From the NCBI GenBank assembly GCA_019420065.1, contig JAHZHX010000001.1:35609-99608 (forward strand): DNA of 64,000 bases, read 5' to 3'. The translations under genes were made by a program, and so were the position numbers. Shown here piece after piece: positions 34,157 through 44,067 of this stretch (position 1 is its first letter; every line of letters begins with the position of its first letter). This DNA is from Clostridiales bacterium. Lineage in GTDB: Bacteria > Bacillota > Clostridia > Christensenellales > Aristaeellaceae. A model generated the notes under the pieces. It had not been told where the DNA came from. It saw only the letters and a program-made list of their open reading frames with translations, and ran no database searches.

Positions 34157-36676
34157 ATGAAAAAAACGAGCACGATTCGCTGCATTTTGGCCCTGGTAAT
34201 TGTCTTTGCCGCCTTTGGGTGGCTGATCTATGGCCTGGCGGGCTTACAGCTTGTAAAGGGCGAGCAATATGCGGAATCCGTTGGGCGTTCCACCGTGAAA
34301 ACGATCCGCACGACCGGCAAGCGCGGTATGATTACCGATGCCGATTCGGTCATTCTGGCTATGAGCGAGGATGTATATAATGTAACCTTTTATCGCAGCG
34401 AAGCTACGGCCAGCAAGAAGCAGTACCTCGCTTATACAAAATCCATTATCTCCGCCATTCAGATCATTGAAAAATATGGCGGCGAAATCTGCGTCAGCTT
34501 TGTAATTGAGCGCGACGAGGATGGAAACTGGGTCTATAACTTTGGCAAAGGCATTTCGGAGAGCGCCTGGAATTCGCGCAGCAATCGCTGGCGGCAAAAT
34601 CATTATATCACCGAAAGCAAGTATGACGACGCGGCGGTAGCTTTTGAACAGCTGTATGAACGCTACCGGTTTGCTGAACTGGATGAGACGCCAAGCGAAG
34701 AAACGGTGCTCAAGGTCATGGCCATCTACAATGAAATGCAGATGAACAACTTTAACTCACTGCCGGTTGTGGTGGCCAGAAACGTTTCATACGCGACGGT
34801 TTCTGAAATCGAAGGGCGCAGCATGACGCTGGAAGGCTTTGGAATTGAGGTCGGTTCGCAGCGCGTGTATCCCCGCGGTTCGCTGGCTGCGCATATCATT
34901 GGCTATGTTGGCCCTATTTCTTCTTATGAAACGTATTATAATGAAATGGAACAGCAGGGATATTACCTGTCGGATACCATCGGCCTGGACGGCGTTGAAT
35001 ATACCATGGAGCGCGAGCTGACGGAGAACCTCTCTTCCCGCTCCGGCATACGCGTGATGGAAAAGGACAACGCCGGTAAGCTGACGCGCGAAATCAGCAG
35101 AACGGAGCCAAGGGATGGCAACAACGTAAAACTGACGATCATTGCCAGTTATCAGCAGGCGGCGGAGCGCGCGATTGAGGCCAACGTGCGCAGCACGCGC
35201 AATATCCAGGAAAGCAAGCTGGCGGATTCAAGATGGCTTGAAACGAATAAGGCCAAATTGTTTGAAAGTGATCGCGATTGGGAGGAATATCCGCTTCTGC
35301 TGGCTGAAACGGGCGTATTGATGGTGACAGACGTTAACACCGGCAATGTGCTGGCAATGGCGCAGTATCCCACCTTTGACCTGAACGCGCTGATTGCCGG
35401 CGGCGACGCGGCGGCGGAGATCCTGCTGGACGAACGAAACGTGATGATGAACTATGCCATCCAGCAGCGTGCCGAGCCGGGCTCGACTTTTAAGATGGTC
35501 ACGGCCCTTGCCGCGCTGGTCAACCATGCAATTACGCCCATTGACAAAATCAGCGACGCCGGCCCGTTCATGACCTATACAAACAATGAAAGTGAAGCGC
35601 CCAAATGCTGGATTGCCAAATCGCTGCGCTCGCAGCATGCGAATCTGACGGTGATTGAGGGGCTGGCTCATTCCTGCAACTATTTCTTTTATGAGATTGC
35701 CAGCCGTCTGTATGGCCAGACGGGCACAACGCTTTTGTATCAGTATGCAGTTGATATGGGGCTGACCAGCAAAACCGGTATCGAACTTAAGGGCGAGGCC
35801 CGCAGCCTGGTTGGCAATCAAACCAATCTGTATGATCCGACTGCATCCATCGGTACGCAGCGCACCTGGATGCCTTATCTGGTTGCGGCGAAAATCAAGC
35901 AGCATTTGCAGAATATCGGCGCGGGCAACGGCATTTCATACAGCGAGGAACGGCTGGATAACTGTGTCAAGCGTCTGATGGATATGGCCGTCGCCTATCC
36001 GCAGGATAGCTGGATTAACCAGCAGCAGATCATCCTGATGGATGAACTGAACATGACGCGCGATCTGGTTATGAAGGCTGCCGTAGGTAGCGAGATCTAT
36101 ATCGCGCTGAACGATATTAAATGGGGCGGCAGCATGGAGATTCAGACCGCCATTGGTCAGGGCATTACCATGGTGACACCGGCGGCCATGTCGCGCTATA
36201 TTGCGGCGCTTGGCAATGGCGGCAAGGTGTGGAATTTGCACATTATCGATTCTGTCATTTCTCCTGACGGCGAAGTGATTTCCAAAACCTCGCCCAGCCT
36301 TTTCAAACAGCTTGAAGGGGTGGAAGCATATCTGCCCTATATCCGCGAAGGCATGAAAGGCGTGGTTGACGATTCCGGTACGGCAACGAAATATTTCAGG
36401 AAGTGGGAGTATAAGGATGAAATCTGGGCAAAAACGGGAACATCCCAGATTACCCGCGGCAAGATTAAAATTGATGTTGAGAACAACGCCTGGTTCTGCG
36501 CATTGACGCCATTTAGCACGGATGCGGAAATTGCCGTTATCTGTTTCATTCCAAACGGTTATTCCGGCGGCGAGGCTTCGGTAGGCATTCGTGACTTTAT
36601 TGGCTGGTGGATGAGCGAGCGCGTGAAGGATACCGGAGAAATTACCGTGGTAGCCGGCAACGAGCTGATGCCGTAA
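34157..36676 (+). CDS. mrdA: Class B penicillin-binding protein 2 (elongasome transpeptidase)
   Basis: An 839-residue class B PBP. One N-terminal span (about 8-30), a dimerisation/pedestal domain (about 45-330, including R-G-S-L-A-A-H-I-I-G-Y-V-G) and a transpeptidase domain with active-site S-T-F-K near 443, S-C-N near 505 and K-T-G-T-S near 758. The gap between S-C-N and K-T-G is long, with an extra segment of roughly 75 residues at about 575-660. It crosslinks lateral wall with RodA and starts two bases after mreD. Confidence 0.93.
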   Translation: MKKTSTIRCILALVIVFAAFGWLIYGLAGLQLVKGEQYAESVGRSTVKTIRTTGKRGMITDADSVILAMSEDVYNVTFYRSEATASKKQYLAYTKSIISAIQIIEKYGGEICVSFVIERDEDGNWVYNFGKGISESAWNSRSNRWRQNHYITESKYDDAAVAFEQLYERYRFAELDETPSEETVLKVMAIYNEMQMNNFNSLPVVVARNVSYATVSEIEGRSMTLEGFGIEVGSQRVYPRGSLAAHIIGYVGPISSYETYYNEMEQQGYYLSDTIGLDGVEYTMERELTENLSSRSGIRVMEKDNAGKLTREISRTEPRDGNNVKLTIIASYQQAAERAIEANVRSTRNIQESKLADSRWLETNKAKLFESDRDWEEYPLLLAETGVLMVTDVNTGNVLAMAQYPTFDLNALIAGGDAAAEILLDERNVMMNYAIQQRAEPGSTFKMVTALAALVNHAITPIDKISDAGPFMTYTNNESEAPKCWIAKSLRSQHANLTVIEGLAHSCNYFFYEIASRLYGQTGTTLLYQYAVDMGLTSKTGIELKGEARSLVGNQTNLYDPTASIGTQRTWMPYLVAAKIKQHLQNIGAGNGISYSEERLDNCVKRLMDMAVAYPQDSWINQQQIILMDELNMTRDLVMKAAVGSEIYIALNDIKWGGSMEIQTAIGQGITMVTPAAMSRYIAALGNGGKVWNLHIIDSVISPDGEVISKTSPSLFKQLEGVEAYLPYIREGMKGVVDDSGTATKYFRKWEYKDEIWAKTGTSQITRGKIKIDVENNAWFCALTPFSTDAEIAVICFIPNGYSGGEASVGIRDFIGWWMSERVKDTGEITVVAGNELMP

Positions 36677-36689
36677 GCGGGTGAACGGC

Positions 36690-37469
36690 ATGGGAAAAAT
36701 CATTGTAATCGCTTCCGGAAAGGGCGGCGTTGGCAAAACTACGCTGACTGCCGCCCTGGGACAGGCATTGGCCCGCATGGGCAGGCAGGTCTGCATGGTG
36801 GATGCCTGCGCCGGACTGCGCGGCCTGGATCTGGTGCTGAATGTGCAGGATCAAGTGGTATTTGACTGGGGAGACCTTGACGAGGAGGATTGCGCCATGA
36901 AGCAGGTTCTGGTGCCTTGCGGCGCAGGACAAACGCTTTACATGGCGGCAGCGCCGTTGGCACGCGACGGTATGCAGCAGCTGTCCCAAACCTTTTCCAA
37001 GTCGCTTGCGCGCTTTGAAAAACGCTTTGATATTGTGCTTGTTGACAGTGACAGCGTATTTTCCTTCCTTTCCGATGCTGCGCTTTCCAAGGCCGAAAGC
37101 TGCTTGCTGATATGCGGCATGGGAGATATGGCACAGCGCAATACGGAAGCGGTCTCTGCCTATTTGCACGACCGCTACCGGATGGAAATGCGCTTGATTA
37201 TGAACGCGGTAGATGGGCGCCAGGTTGCTTCAGGGGCGGCTGCAAGGCCGGAAGCTGTGGCGGCATACTTGGATATTCCTTTGCTGGGATGCGTTCAGGC
37301 AAGCGACGCGATTCGCGACGCGCAGCTGCGTCATGAAACGGCGGAAGCATATCCGTCCAAAATCAAAAAAGAGATTGAGGCCATAGCGCTGCGTCTGGAT
37401 GGGCGGCAAGCGGAAGCGAGGCCTAGCCGCGAAAGGAGAAAGTCATGGTTTTCTCGCATGGGAGGCTAA
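36690..37469 (+). CDS. minD: MinD/ParA-like ATPase
   Basis: A 259-residue deviant-Walker ATPase with K-G-G-V-G-K-T-T (11-18) and an acidic V-L-V-D-S-D-S switch where MinD normally has D-x-P-A-G. The C-terminal part is basic (R-R-K-S-W-F-S-R-M) and could form an amphipathic membrane-targeting helix. It lies where minCD follows mreBCD in Bacillus, but no minC, minE or divIVA is beside it. Division-site selection is possible; a role in placing the elongation machinery is an alternative. ATG 36690 or GTG 36681 may be the start. Confidence 0.75.
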   Translation: MGKIIVIASGKGGVGKTTLTAALGQALARMGRQVCMVDACAGLRGLDLVLNVQDQVVFDWGDLDEEDCAMKQVLVPCGAGQTLYMAAAPLARDGMQQLSQTFSKSLARFEKRFDIVLVDSDSVFSFLSDAALSKAESCLLICGMGDMAQRNTEAVSAYLHDRYRMEMRLIMNAVDGRQVASGAAARPEAVAAYLDIPLLGCVQASDAIRDAQLRHETAEAYPSKIKKEIEAIALRLDGRQAEARPSRERRKSWFSRMGG

Positions 37470-38710
37470 AATTTCGTCAGGGAGCCGGCGCGCTGGCGTC
37501 AGAAGACCGGCGGATGCGAGCGCATCTTGACATTCCGTTGATTGTTATCACATATGCCATTGCTCTTTTTGGCGTGTATGCCATTGCGATTGCAACGTTT
37601 AACCCCGATAAGGGAACCGACCTGTCTCTGCTCAATTATATCCTTAACTCCTCCTCGGCGTCATGGCAAGCGGTTTTTCTGATGGTATCGCCGTTGATTC
37701 TCGCTTTTATGGTGGCTATTCCGTATGAATTGCTTAGGGCGCAATGCAGGCTTGTATATCTGGGTATTTGCGGCTTGCTGGTATTGGCGCTGGCTTCCGA
37801 GGCCGTTCGTGGCGTGGCAGCATGGCTGCCGATTGGCCGCGGCCGCACCATCCAGCCGGCTGAATTTATCAAAATCGGCATTATTCTTATGCTTGCGCGC
37901 AGCTTTTCGCAAACGAAGAAACCGTTTTCCACCATGCGTGACGCAGTGCATAATTTGCTTATATTCGGCGTTCCGGTCATAATTACGCTTTTGCAGGGCG
38001 AGACCGGTTCGGTACTGGTCATGTGCGTGATTTTCTATGTGATGCTGTATTTTTCTGACGCAAGTCCGGTATTGCTGATCTCGATTGCCGCTTTGGCGGT
38101 CATTGCCGTATTCGCGCTGTTCGGCTACATGATGGTCAGTGGATCACAGGACTACCGTTTGCTGCGTATCCTCGCGTTTCTGGATCCGCAAGCGTATAGT
38201 CAAAATGGCGGTTATCAGCTGCTGCAATCCCAGAAGGCCATTGGCTCCGGCCAAAAAACGGGAATCGGCACGTTTGTTGTTGGCGCGCTCAGCCAGCTGG
38301 GCTATATTCCGGAAGACTGGACGGACTTCATTTTTGCAACCATTGGCGAAGCGTTTGGTTTTGTTGGATGCGTTGGGGTTGTGCTTGCCTATGTAGTACT
38401 GCTGCTGCACATGTTTCGCTTGGCGTATTTCACTACGGATCGTTTTGGGCGGCTGGTTATTTACGGCGTTATGGCCATGTTCTTTGCGCATGTGGTAGAG
38501 AACATTGGCATGACGATTGGCTTGATGCCGATTACGGGCATTCCCTTGCCGTTTATCAGCTATGGCGGCTCGAATTTTGTAACCAACATGGCGGGCATCG
38601 GGCTGGTGCTGAATGTGGTTAAAAATCGTTCCAGTGCCGTGGCGATCAATATGCCGACCATGCCGCGTGGGCATCGCCGCCGTAAACATGGCCGAAAGGC
38701 GCTTCTGTAA
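37445..38710 (+). CDS. rodA: SEDS glycosyltransferase RodA
   Basis: A 421-residue polytopic protein with about ten spans, of the SEDS family that polymerises lipid II. Conserved segments include W-L-P-I-G-R-G-R-T-I-Q-P-A-E, L-Q-G-E-T-G-S-V, E-D-W-T-D-F-I-F-A-x-I-G-E-x-F-G and G-I-P-L-P-F-I-S-Y-G-G-S. Context with mreBCD and PBP2 favours RodA over FtsW. It overlaps minD by 25 bases; AAGGAG is seven bases before the ATG. The C-terminus is His/Arg-rich. Confidence 0.93.
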   Translation: MVFSHGRLKFRQGAGALASEDRRMRAHLDIPLIVITYAIALFGVYAIAIATFNPDKGTDLSLLNYILNSSSASWQAVFLMVSPLILAFMVAIPYELLRAQCRLVYLGICGLLVLALASEAVRGVAAWLPIGRGRTIQPAEFIKIGIILMLARSFSQTKKPFSTMRDAVHNLLIFGVPVIITLLQGETGSVLVMCVIFYVMLYFSDASPVLLISIAALAVIAVFALFGYMMVSGSQDYRLLRILAFLDPQAYSQNGGYQLLQSQKAIGSGQKTGIGTFVVGALSQLGYIPEDWTDFIFATIGEAFGFVGCVGVVLAYVVLLLHMFRLAYFTTDRFGRLVIYGVMAMFFAHVVENIGMTIGLMPITGIPLPFISYGGSNFVTNMAGIGLVLNVVKNRSSAVAINMPTMPRGHRRRKHGRKALL

Positions 38711-38727
38711 AGCATGCTTTTATCCAC

Positions 38728-38764
38728 AGCGCTCTCTGCTTCTTTGCAGAGAGCGTTCTTTTGC
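38728..38764 (+). terminator. Terminator of the mre operon
   Basis: Perfect 10-bp stem CGCTCTCTGC (38730-38739) / GCAGAGAGCG (38746-38755) then TTCTTTT. Confidence 0.9.
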
Positions 38765-38858
38765 TTGATGGAAATACTTTTTATTTTTATTTTCGGCAGG
38801 TTTTTTCTTTTTTACAGCGTATATAGATTAAGCATACCGTTTTTCTGCTGATAGCAAA

Positions 38859-38905
38859 CGCGCTAAATTCCTGCAAATATCATCAAAATTGCAGGAGAAA
38901 CGCGA
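38859..38905 (+). repeat. Inverted repeat upstream of dnaG
   Basis: TCCTGCAA (38869-38876) and TTGCAGGA (38889-38896) form a perfect 8-bp stem with a 12-base AT-rich loop; outside, CGCG occurs at 38859-38862 and 38901-38904 so the stem can be longer with an internal loop. The rest of the 239-base gap 38711-38949 holds a T-rich stretch and no gene; I see no convincing promoter. Confidence 0.5.
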
Positions 38906-38949
38906 AAAACGGCGAATTTTAATCCGTAAACGAAAGGAGGGACGCCTTA

Positions 38950-40701
38950 ATGGCGGGAAGGTTTCCTGCGGCATGGATGGATGAGTTTTATTCCCGCGCT
39001 GATATTGTTCAGGTCGTATCATCGTATGTCCCTCTGAAAAAAAACGGGTCGCGCTATTGGGGCTTGTGTCCGTTTCATCACGAAAAAACACCTTCTTTCT
39101 CTGTAAATGCGGAACAGAATTTGTATTATTGTTTCGGCTGCAAGGCTGGCGGCAATGTTGTGCAGTTTGTTGAGGAGATGGAGCGGCTTTCTTTTCGGGA
39201 AGCAGTTGAGTATCTGGCCCGGCAGATGCATATGCCTGTTCCCGAAACGCAGGAGGACCCGGATTATGAACGCCGCAAAAGCCAGCGAGAACGGCTGCTG
39301 AACGCCAATCGGATGGCGGCAAAATGGTATCATGCCCGTTTGTGGGAGCCGGAAAACGCCAGGATATTAACCTATCTGCATAAACGGGGACTGGATGACG
39401 GCACAATCCGCAAATTTGGTTTAGGCGCTGCGCCGGAGGAATGGGACGCGCTGACCCGCTACCTGGAGCAAGAGGGATATACCCAGGAAGAATTGCGGCT
39501 GGCTGGCTTGACTGTTGTAAAGGCAGAAACACGGTTTGACATGTTCCGCAACCGTGCTATATTTCCGATCATCGATGCGCAGGGGCAGGTTTTAGGCTTT
39601 GGCGGACGTGCAATGGGAGATATTCAGCCCAAGTATTTGAACACCGCGGACACGCCGGTTTTCAATAAGCGAAAAGGCGTTTACGCCGCGAATTTTTTAA
39701 AAAAGCAACGGAATCTGCGCCGGATTATCCTGGTGGAAGGTTATATGGACGTTGTGGCGCTGATACAGCATGGGGTCGATGGCGTTGTTGCCACGCTGGG
39801 AACGGCGCTTACAAACGAACAGGCCCGCCTGCTGAAGCGCTATGCGCCGGAAATTTGGGTTTCCTACGATGGCGACAGTGCCGGACAACATGCGATCATG
39901 CGCGCGCTGGATATTTTTGAACAGGAGAATATTCCGGCGCGGGTGCTTTTTTTCCCGGATAATCTTGACCCGGACGAGTTTATTCGACAGCGCGGTCTGG
40001 AAGAGTTTCAAAGATTGCGGCCGCTGCGAGAAGCAGAATACCGCATGCAGCGCGCCAAGGAAGGGCTTGATCTGGGCGATACCGAGGGACGGATGGAGTA
40101 TGCCAAGCGTTGCGCGGATATACTGCGCAAGGTAAAGGAGCCGGTAGAGCTGGAAAGCTACTTGCAGACTTTGGCGGTACAAACAGGCTTTTCGCGCGAG
40201 GTGCTTATTATGCAGATGGGAGTCAATTTTCCCACAGCGGAGCGCCAGGGAGCCGCGCAAGCGGAAAAGCGCGTCTATGGTAAGCGAGCCGAAAAAGCGC
40301 AGTCAATGCCAGAAAAAACATTGATCGCGTTGATTGCCAGCGGCCTGATGACGGATAACAGCGTGCGTGTGGAGGATTTTGACCATCCGCTGCTGCGCTC
40401 TCTGGCGAAGCAGCTGCTTAGCGGCAAAACGCCGGCGGCAATTCTTTCGGCTTGCGAGAGTGAAACGGAGCGGCAGGCGATCAGCGAAATATTTGCGCTG
40501 AACGCTGAAATCACGCAAGAGAATGTCATGGCGATCACGGAGGATTGCCTGCGCACCATGCGGCTTGGCCGCATTGAAGGGCAAATTGATGCGATACGCG
40601 GCAGCCTGGACAGCCTGGATGGCGACGCCAAGGCAGGCGCATTAAAAGAGCTGATGGCATTATCGGCAGAGATGGCGCGCCTCAAGCGCGCGGTACATTG
40701 A
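38950..40701 (+). CDS. dnaG: DNA primase
   Basis: A 583-residue primase that lays RNA primers at the replication fork. N-terminal zinc-binding domain with C40, H43, C61 and C64 ([11 protein letters not shown] and Y-C-F-G-C), a central catalytic core with E-G-Y-M-D-V-V-A (Toprim glutamate) and S-Y-D-G-D-S-A-G, and a C-terminal helicase-binding region. GGAGG lies eight bases before the ATG. Linked to rpoD as in the macromolecular synthesis operon. Confidence 0.97.
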   Translation: MAGRFPAAWMDEFYSRADIVQVVSSYVPLKKNGSRYWGLCPFHHEKTPSFSVNAEQNLYYCFGCKAGGNVVQFVEEMERLSFREAVEYLARQMHMPVPETQEDPDYERRKSQRERLLNANRMAAKWYHARLWEPENARILTYLHKRGLDDGTIRKFGLGAAPEEWDALTRYLEQEGYTQEELRLAGLTVVKAETRFDMFRNRAIFPIIDAQGQVLGFGGRAMGDIQPKYLNTADTPVFNKRKGVYAANFLKKQRNLRRIILVEGYMDVVALIQHGVDGVVATLGTALTNEQARLLKRYAPEIWVSYDGDSAGQHAIMRALDIFEQENIPARVLFFPDNLDPDEFIRQRGLEEFQRLRPLREAEYRMQRAKEGLDLGDTEGRMEYAKRCADILRKVKEPVELESYLQTLAVQTGFSREVLIMQMGVNFPTAERQGAAQAEKRVYGKRAEKAQSMPEKTLIALIASGLMTDNSVRVEDFDHPLLRSLAKQLLSGKTPAAILSACESETERQAISEIFALNAEITQENVMAITEDCLRTMRLGRIEGQIDAIRGSLDSLDGDAKAGALKELMALSAEMARLKRAVH

Positions 40702-40715
40702 AAGGAGCGGCACCA

Positions 40716-41909
40716 TTGAGCACTCAACCCGAAAAGAACACCAATAAGCTCAATGAACTTTATGAACTTGGCAAGTCCAAGGGCATGATGACATATGACG
40801 AAATTATTACCAAGCTTTCAACCATCGAGATCGATCCCGAGCAGTTCGATACGATTCTCGAAAATCTGGAAGCGATGGGCGTTGAGGTAATTCGTGATGC
40901 CGATATGCCCAGCGGCGATATGCAGACAGCGGACAGCGGCGTGATTGATGATGAGGAGCTGGATCTCTCCATGCCCGAGGGGATCAGCATCGACGATCCG
41001 GTTCGCATGTACCTGAAGGAAATCGGCAAGGTCCAGCTGCTGAGCGCTGATGAAGAGATTAACATCGCCAAACGCATGGAGCTGGGAGATGATGCGAAAA
41101 AATGCCTGGAAAAAGGCGTTGGCTCTGATGGAAAGCCGCTGACGGAGCAGGAAAGGAAGCAGTGCGAGCTGGCGGTGGAGGACGGAAACGCCGCTAAACG
41201 TTCGCTGGCGGAGGCTAATCTGCGCTTGGTCGTTTCCATTGCCAAGCGTTATGTCGGCCGTGGAATGCTGTTTCTGGATCTGATTCAGGAAGGAAATCTT
41301 GGCCTGATCAAAGCGGTCGAAAAATTTGACTATCGCAAGGGATATAAATTTTCTACCTATGCAACGTGGTGGATTCGCCAGGCCATCACCCGCGCGATTG
41401 CCGATCAGGCGCGCACCATCCGTATCCCTGTGCATATGGTGGAGACAATCAATAAGCTGATTCGCGTTTCCCGCCAGCTGCTGCAGGAATATGGCCGCGA
41501 GCCAAGTCCGGAAGAGGTAGCGCGCACAATGGGAATCAGCGAATCCAAGGTGCGCGAGATCATTAAGATCGCGCAGGAGCCGGTATCGCTCGAAACGCCT
41601 ATCGGCGAGGAAGAGGACAGCCACTTGGGCGATTTTTTGGCGGATGATGACGCGCCCGCGCCCGCCGAGGTCGCTTCGCATTCATTGATGCGCGAGCAGC
41701 TATGGGATGTTCTTAATACGCTGACGCCGCGGGAGGAAAAGGTGCTGCGTTTGCGCTTCGGTTTGGACGATGGCAATCAGCGCACGCTGGAAGAGGTAGG
41801 GCGCGAATTCAAGGTAACGCGCGAGCGTATTCGTCAGATCGAAGCGAAAGCATTGCGCAAGCTTCGTCATCCCAGCCGCAGTAAGAAACTGAAGGATTAT
41901 TTGGAGTAA
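40716..41909 (+). CDS. rpoD: Primary sigma factor RpoD/SigA
   Basis: A 397-residue sigma-70 factor. Region 1.1 is short, region 2 contains [11 protein letters not shown] and [21 protein letters not shown], and region 4 ends in [20 protein letters not shown]. This explains the TTGACA/TATAAT promoters of the window. The TTG at 40716 is taken as start because AAAGGAG lies eight bases upstream; it begins 14 bases after dnaG. Confidence 0.97.
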   Translation: MSTQPEKNTNKLNELYELGKSKGMMTYDEIITKLSTIEIDPEQFDTILENLEAMGVEVIRDADMPSGDMQTADSGVIDDEELDLSMPEGISIDDPVRMYLKEIGKVQLLSADEEINIAKRMELGDDAKKCLEKGVGSDGKPLTEQERKQCELAVEDGNAAKRSLAEANLRLVVSIAKRYVGRGMLFLDLIQEGNLGLIKAVEKFDYRKGYKFSTYATWWIRQAITRAIADQARTIRIPVHMVETINKLIRVSRQLLQEYGREPSPEEVARTMGISESKVREIIKIAQEPVSLETPIGEEEDSHLGDFLADDDAPAPAEVASHSLMREQLWDVLNTLTPREEKVLRLRFGLDDGNQRTLEEVGREFKVTRERIRQIEAKALRKLRHPSRSKKLKDYLE

Positions 41910-41912
41910 GCC

Positions 41913-42593
41913 GTGCTGAGTCCTGCGTTGGATGAGCGGCTGCAGGCTGTTGCCGCTCTTTTTATCCCCAGTATGCTGGGAGCGGATATCGGCGCGGATC
42001 ATGGGCATTTATCCTGTGCTTTGCTGCAAAGCGGCAAATGCCAGCGAATGATTGTAAGCGATATCAGCGCAGCTTCTCTTGAAAAGGCGCAAAAGCTTTT
42101 TGCCCGCCATGGTTTAGACCGGCGGGCAGATTTTCGCGTTGCGGACGGCTTTGCTGCTTTGCGGCCAGGAGAAAAGGCAGAGTGCGCAGCGCTTTGCGGT
42201 GTTGGCGGCGCTTTGATGGCCAGAATTTTACAGTGTAGTGATGCGGAGTCATTGCCGCGTGCGCTGGTGCTTTCGGCCAATACCGATATTCCGCTCGTGC
42301 GCACGGTGCTTATGGGGCTGGGCTATCGTCTGACTGCTGAGCGTATTGTGCGGGCAAAGCGGAGATTTTATATTGTTATGCGCGCCGAGCGCGGAGCGGC
42401 CGCGTATAGCGAGCGTGACCTTTATCTTGGGCCGGTGCTCCTGCAGGAGCGGCCGGAGCTGCTGAGAGACTATTTAACCTGGCGTGAAGGCGTTGTCGCC
42501 TGCGAAGCGGGGCATGAAAAGCAGCTGCAATGGATCAGAGAGGAGTTGGCATATGCCGCAGGCAACTGTACAAACGGTTTATCAATGGATTGA
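41913..42593 (+). CDS. trmK: tRNA m1A22 methyltransferase TrmK
   Basis: A 226-residue SAM-dependent methyltransferase of the TrmK/YqfN family, which methylates N1 of A22 in tRNA. The N-terminal G-A-D-I-G-A-D-H-G-H-L motif (23-33) and later C-G-V-G-G-A-L-M fit the family. GTG at 41913 starts three bases after rpoD. The rpoD-trmK-nif3 order is that of Bacillus sigA-yqfN-yqfO. Confidence 0.88.
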   Translation: MLSPALDERLQAVAALFIPSMLGADIGADHGHLSCALLQSGKCQRMIVSDISAASLEKAQKLFARHGLDRRADFRVADGFAALRPGEKAECAALCGVGGALMARILQCSDAESLPRALVLSANTDIPLVRTVLMGLGYRLTAERIVRAKRRFYIVMRAERGAAAYSERDLYLGPVLLQERPELLRDYLTWREGVVACEAGHEKQLQWIREELAYAAGNCTNGLSMD

Positions 42594-43332
42594 CCAAATT
42601 GCGCCCTTCGCCACGGCTGAGGGATATGATAATGCTGGTTTGCTGCTTGGCAGCATGAGGGCGCCCGTTGCGCGTATTTTGGTAGCGCTGGACGCGACGC
42701 CAGCCGTTGTTGAAGAGGCTGTCAGACTTGATGTACAGCTGATTGTGACGCATCATCCGCTGATGTTTCGCGGCACAAAATGCATTCTTGAGGACGAGTA
42801 TGAAGGCGGCATTCTGGCCAGCCTGATTCGCCGCCGCATAAGTCTGATCGTCGCACACACGAATCTTGATTTATCGCTAGAGTATAGCGGTACAGCGGCG
42901 TTGGCGCGGGCGCTGCGGCTGCAAAACCTTCGCAGCGACGGAGTTGTATTCGTTGGCGATCTGCCGTCTCCGCTGAGCGCCGAGGCGCTTCGAGCGCAAA
43001 TCGCTGAATGTGAAAAGGACGCTGTGTATCTTTTTGGCCGCGAGGATAAAATCATTTCCAGCCTGGGGATTTGCGGCGGTTCATTCGACGAGGGATTTGA
43101 ACAGGCGCGCCGGATGGGAGCGCAGGCGTATTTGACCGGCGAAGTGCGGCATCATAACGCGCTCGCTGCCATCGGCAGTGATTTTGTGCTTTACCAGGGC
43201 GGACACTGCGGAACAGAGTTTTTGCTGGTAGAACCGCTGGCGCAGGCTTTACAAAATGCGCTGAATGCGTTAAAATATAATGTGATTGTTTACCCTTCCG
43301 TTTGTCGGCCATACGGCGGTCAGGCGGTGTAA
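42553..43332 (+). CDS. Nif3-like dinuclear metal protein (YqfO/DUF34)
   Basis: A 259-residue Nif3 family protein with the metal-site motifs V-T-H-H-P-L-M-F-R-G (about 62-71), V-A-H-T-N-L-D (about 97-103) and the C-terminal Q-G-G-H-x-G-T-E pattern, giving paired histidines for two metals. Sometimes annotated GTP cyclohydrolase I type 2, but the biochemical role is not settled. It lacks the PII-like insert seen in longer homologues. ATG 42553 follows AGGAG by eight bases and overlaps trmK by 41 bases. Confidence 0.87.
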   Translation: MPQATVQTVYQWIDQIAPFATAEGYDNAGLLLGSMRAPVARILVALDATPAVVEEAVRLDVQLIVTHHPLMFRGTKCILEDEYEGGILASLIRRRISLIVAHTNLDLSLEYSGTAALARALRLQNLRSDGVVFVGDLPSPLSAEALRAQIAECEKDAVYLFGREDKIISSLGICGGSFDEGFEQARRMGAQAYLTGEVRHHNALAAIGSDFVLYQGGHCGTEFLLVEPLAQALQNALNALKYNVIVYPSVCRPYGGQAV

Positions 43333-43347
43333 TGAGGAGGTTCATTC

Positions 43348-44052
43348 ATGAATCAGTTGGAATTGCTTTGGAATTATCAGCAGGCTGATGTGGAGGCCGA
43401 ACGCCAGGAAAATCAAATGAAGCGTTCTCCCACCCGTCAGCGGCTGCTCAAATATCAGGAATATCTGCGCGAGCAAAAAAATGCCAATACGCGCATCGAG
43501 GAGGAAGTTCATGCCATGGGCGACCGTATCGATGCGCTGAAGGATGCGATTGCGCGTATGGAGGATCAGCTTAAAGCGCTGCATGCCCGGTTTGACGCAG
43601 TTAGTCCGGATGATGGCGAAGCCGTACAGGGTTTTATCCAGGAGACACAGCGCTTGCTGCAAACAATCAATAGCTATGAGCAGGAGGTGCGCCGTATCCG
43701 CAAGGACGCTGGCGACCGTGATAACCAGCAGCGCGACATTCTTCAGCGCGCTTCCAAGGTGCGCGCCGATTACGACCGTCTGAAGGCGGAATACGACATT
43801 GAATATAAAGAGGATAAGAAAAAGCTGGAGCAGCTTCGCGCCAGCGTGGCGGAAAGGGCAAAGGGCATTGAAGCGCCTTATCTGGAAAAATACAAGGCAA
43901 TCAAGCAGCACTGCATGCCGCCGCTGGCACAGCTTTCAGGCGATCAGTGCGGGGGATGCCGTATGTCGCTTCCTTCTGCCGTTGTGCGCTCCGTACGCGG
44001 GGGAACGGCCATTGAATGCGAAAGCTGCGGCCGGCTGCTGATCCAGCTGTAA
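43348..44052 (+). CDS. Coiled-coil zinc-ribbon protein (DUF164/CdsZ type)
   Basis: A 234-residue protein made of a long antiparallel coiled coil (about 15-175) and a C-terminal C4 zinc ribbon (C-G-G-C near 201 and C-E-S-C near 224). Family members are nucleic-acid-binding proteins of uncertain role, found after nif3 in many bacteria. AGGAGG precedes the ATG. Its stop is about 16 bases before the RNase P RNA, so both may be on one transcript. Confidence 0.83.
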   Translation: MNQLELLWNYQQADVEAERQENQMKRSPTRQRLLKYQEYLREQKNANTRIEEEVHAMGDRIDALKDAIARMEDQLKALHARFDAVSPDDGEAVQGFIQETQRLLQTINSYEQEVRRIRKDAGDRDNQQRDILQRASKVRADYDRLKAEYDIEYKEDKKKLEQLRASVAERAKGIEAPYLEKYKAIKQHCMPPLAQLSGDQCGGCRMSLPSAVVRSVRGGTAIECESCGRLLIQL

Positions 44053-44067
44053 GCATTGCGCTGTATT

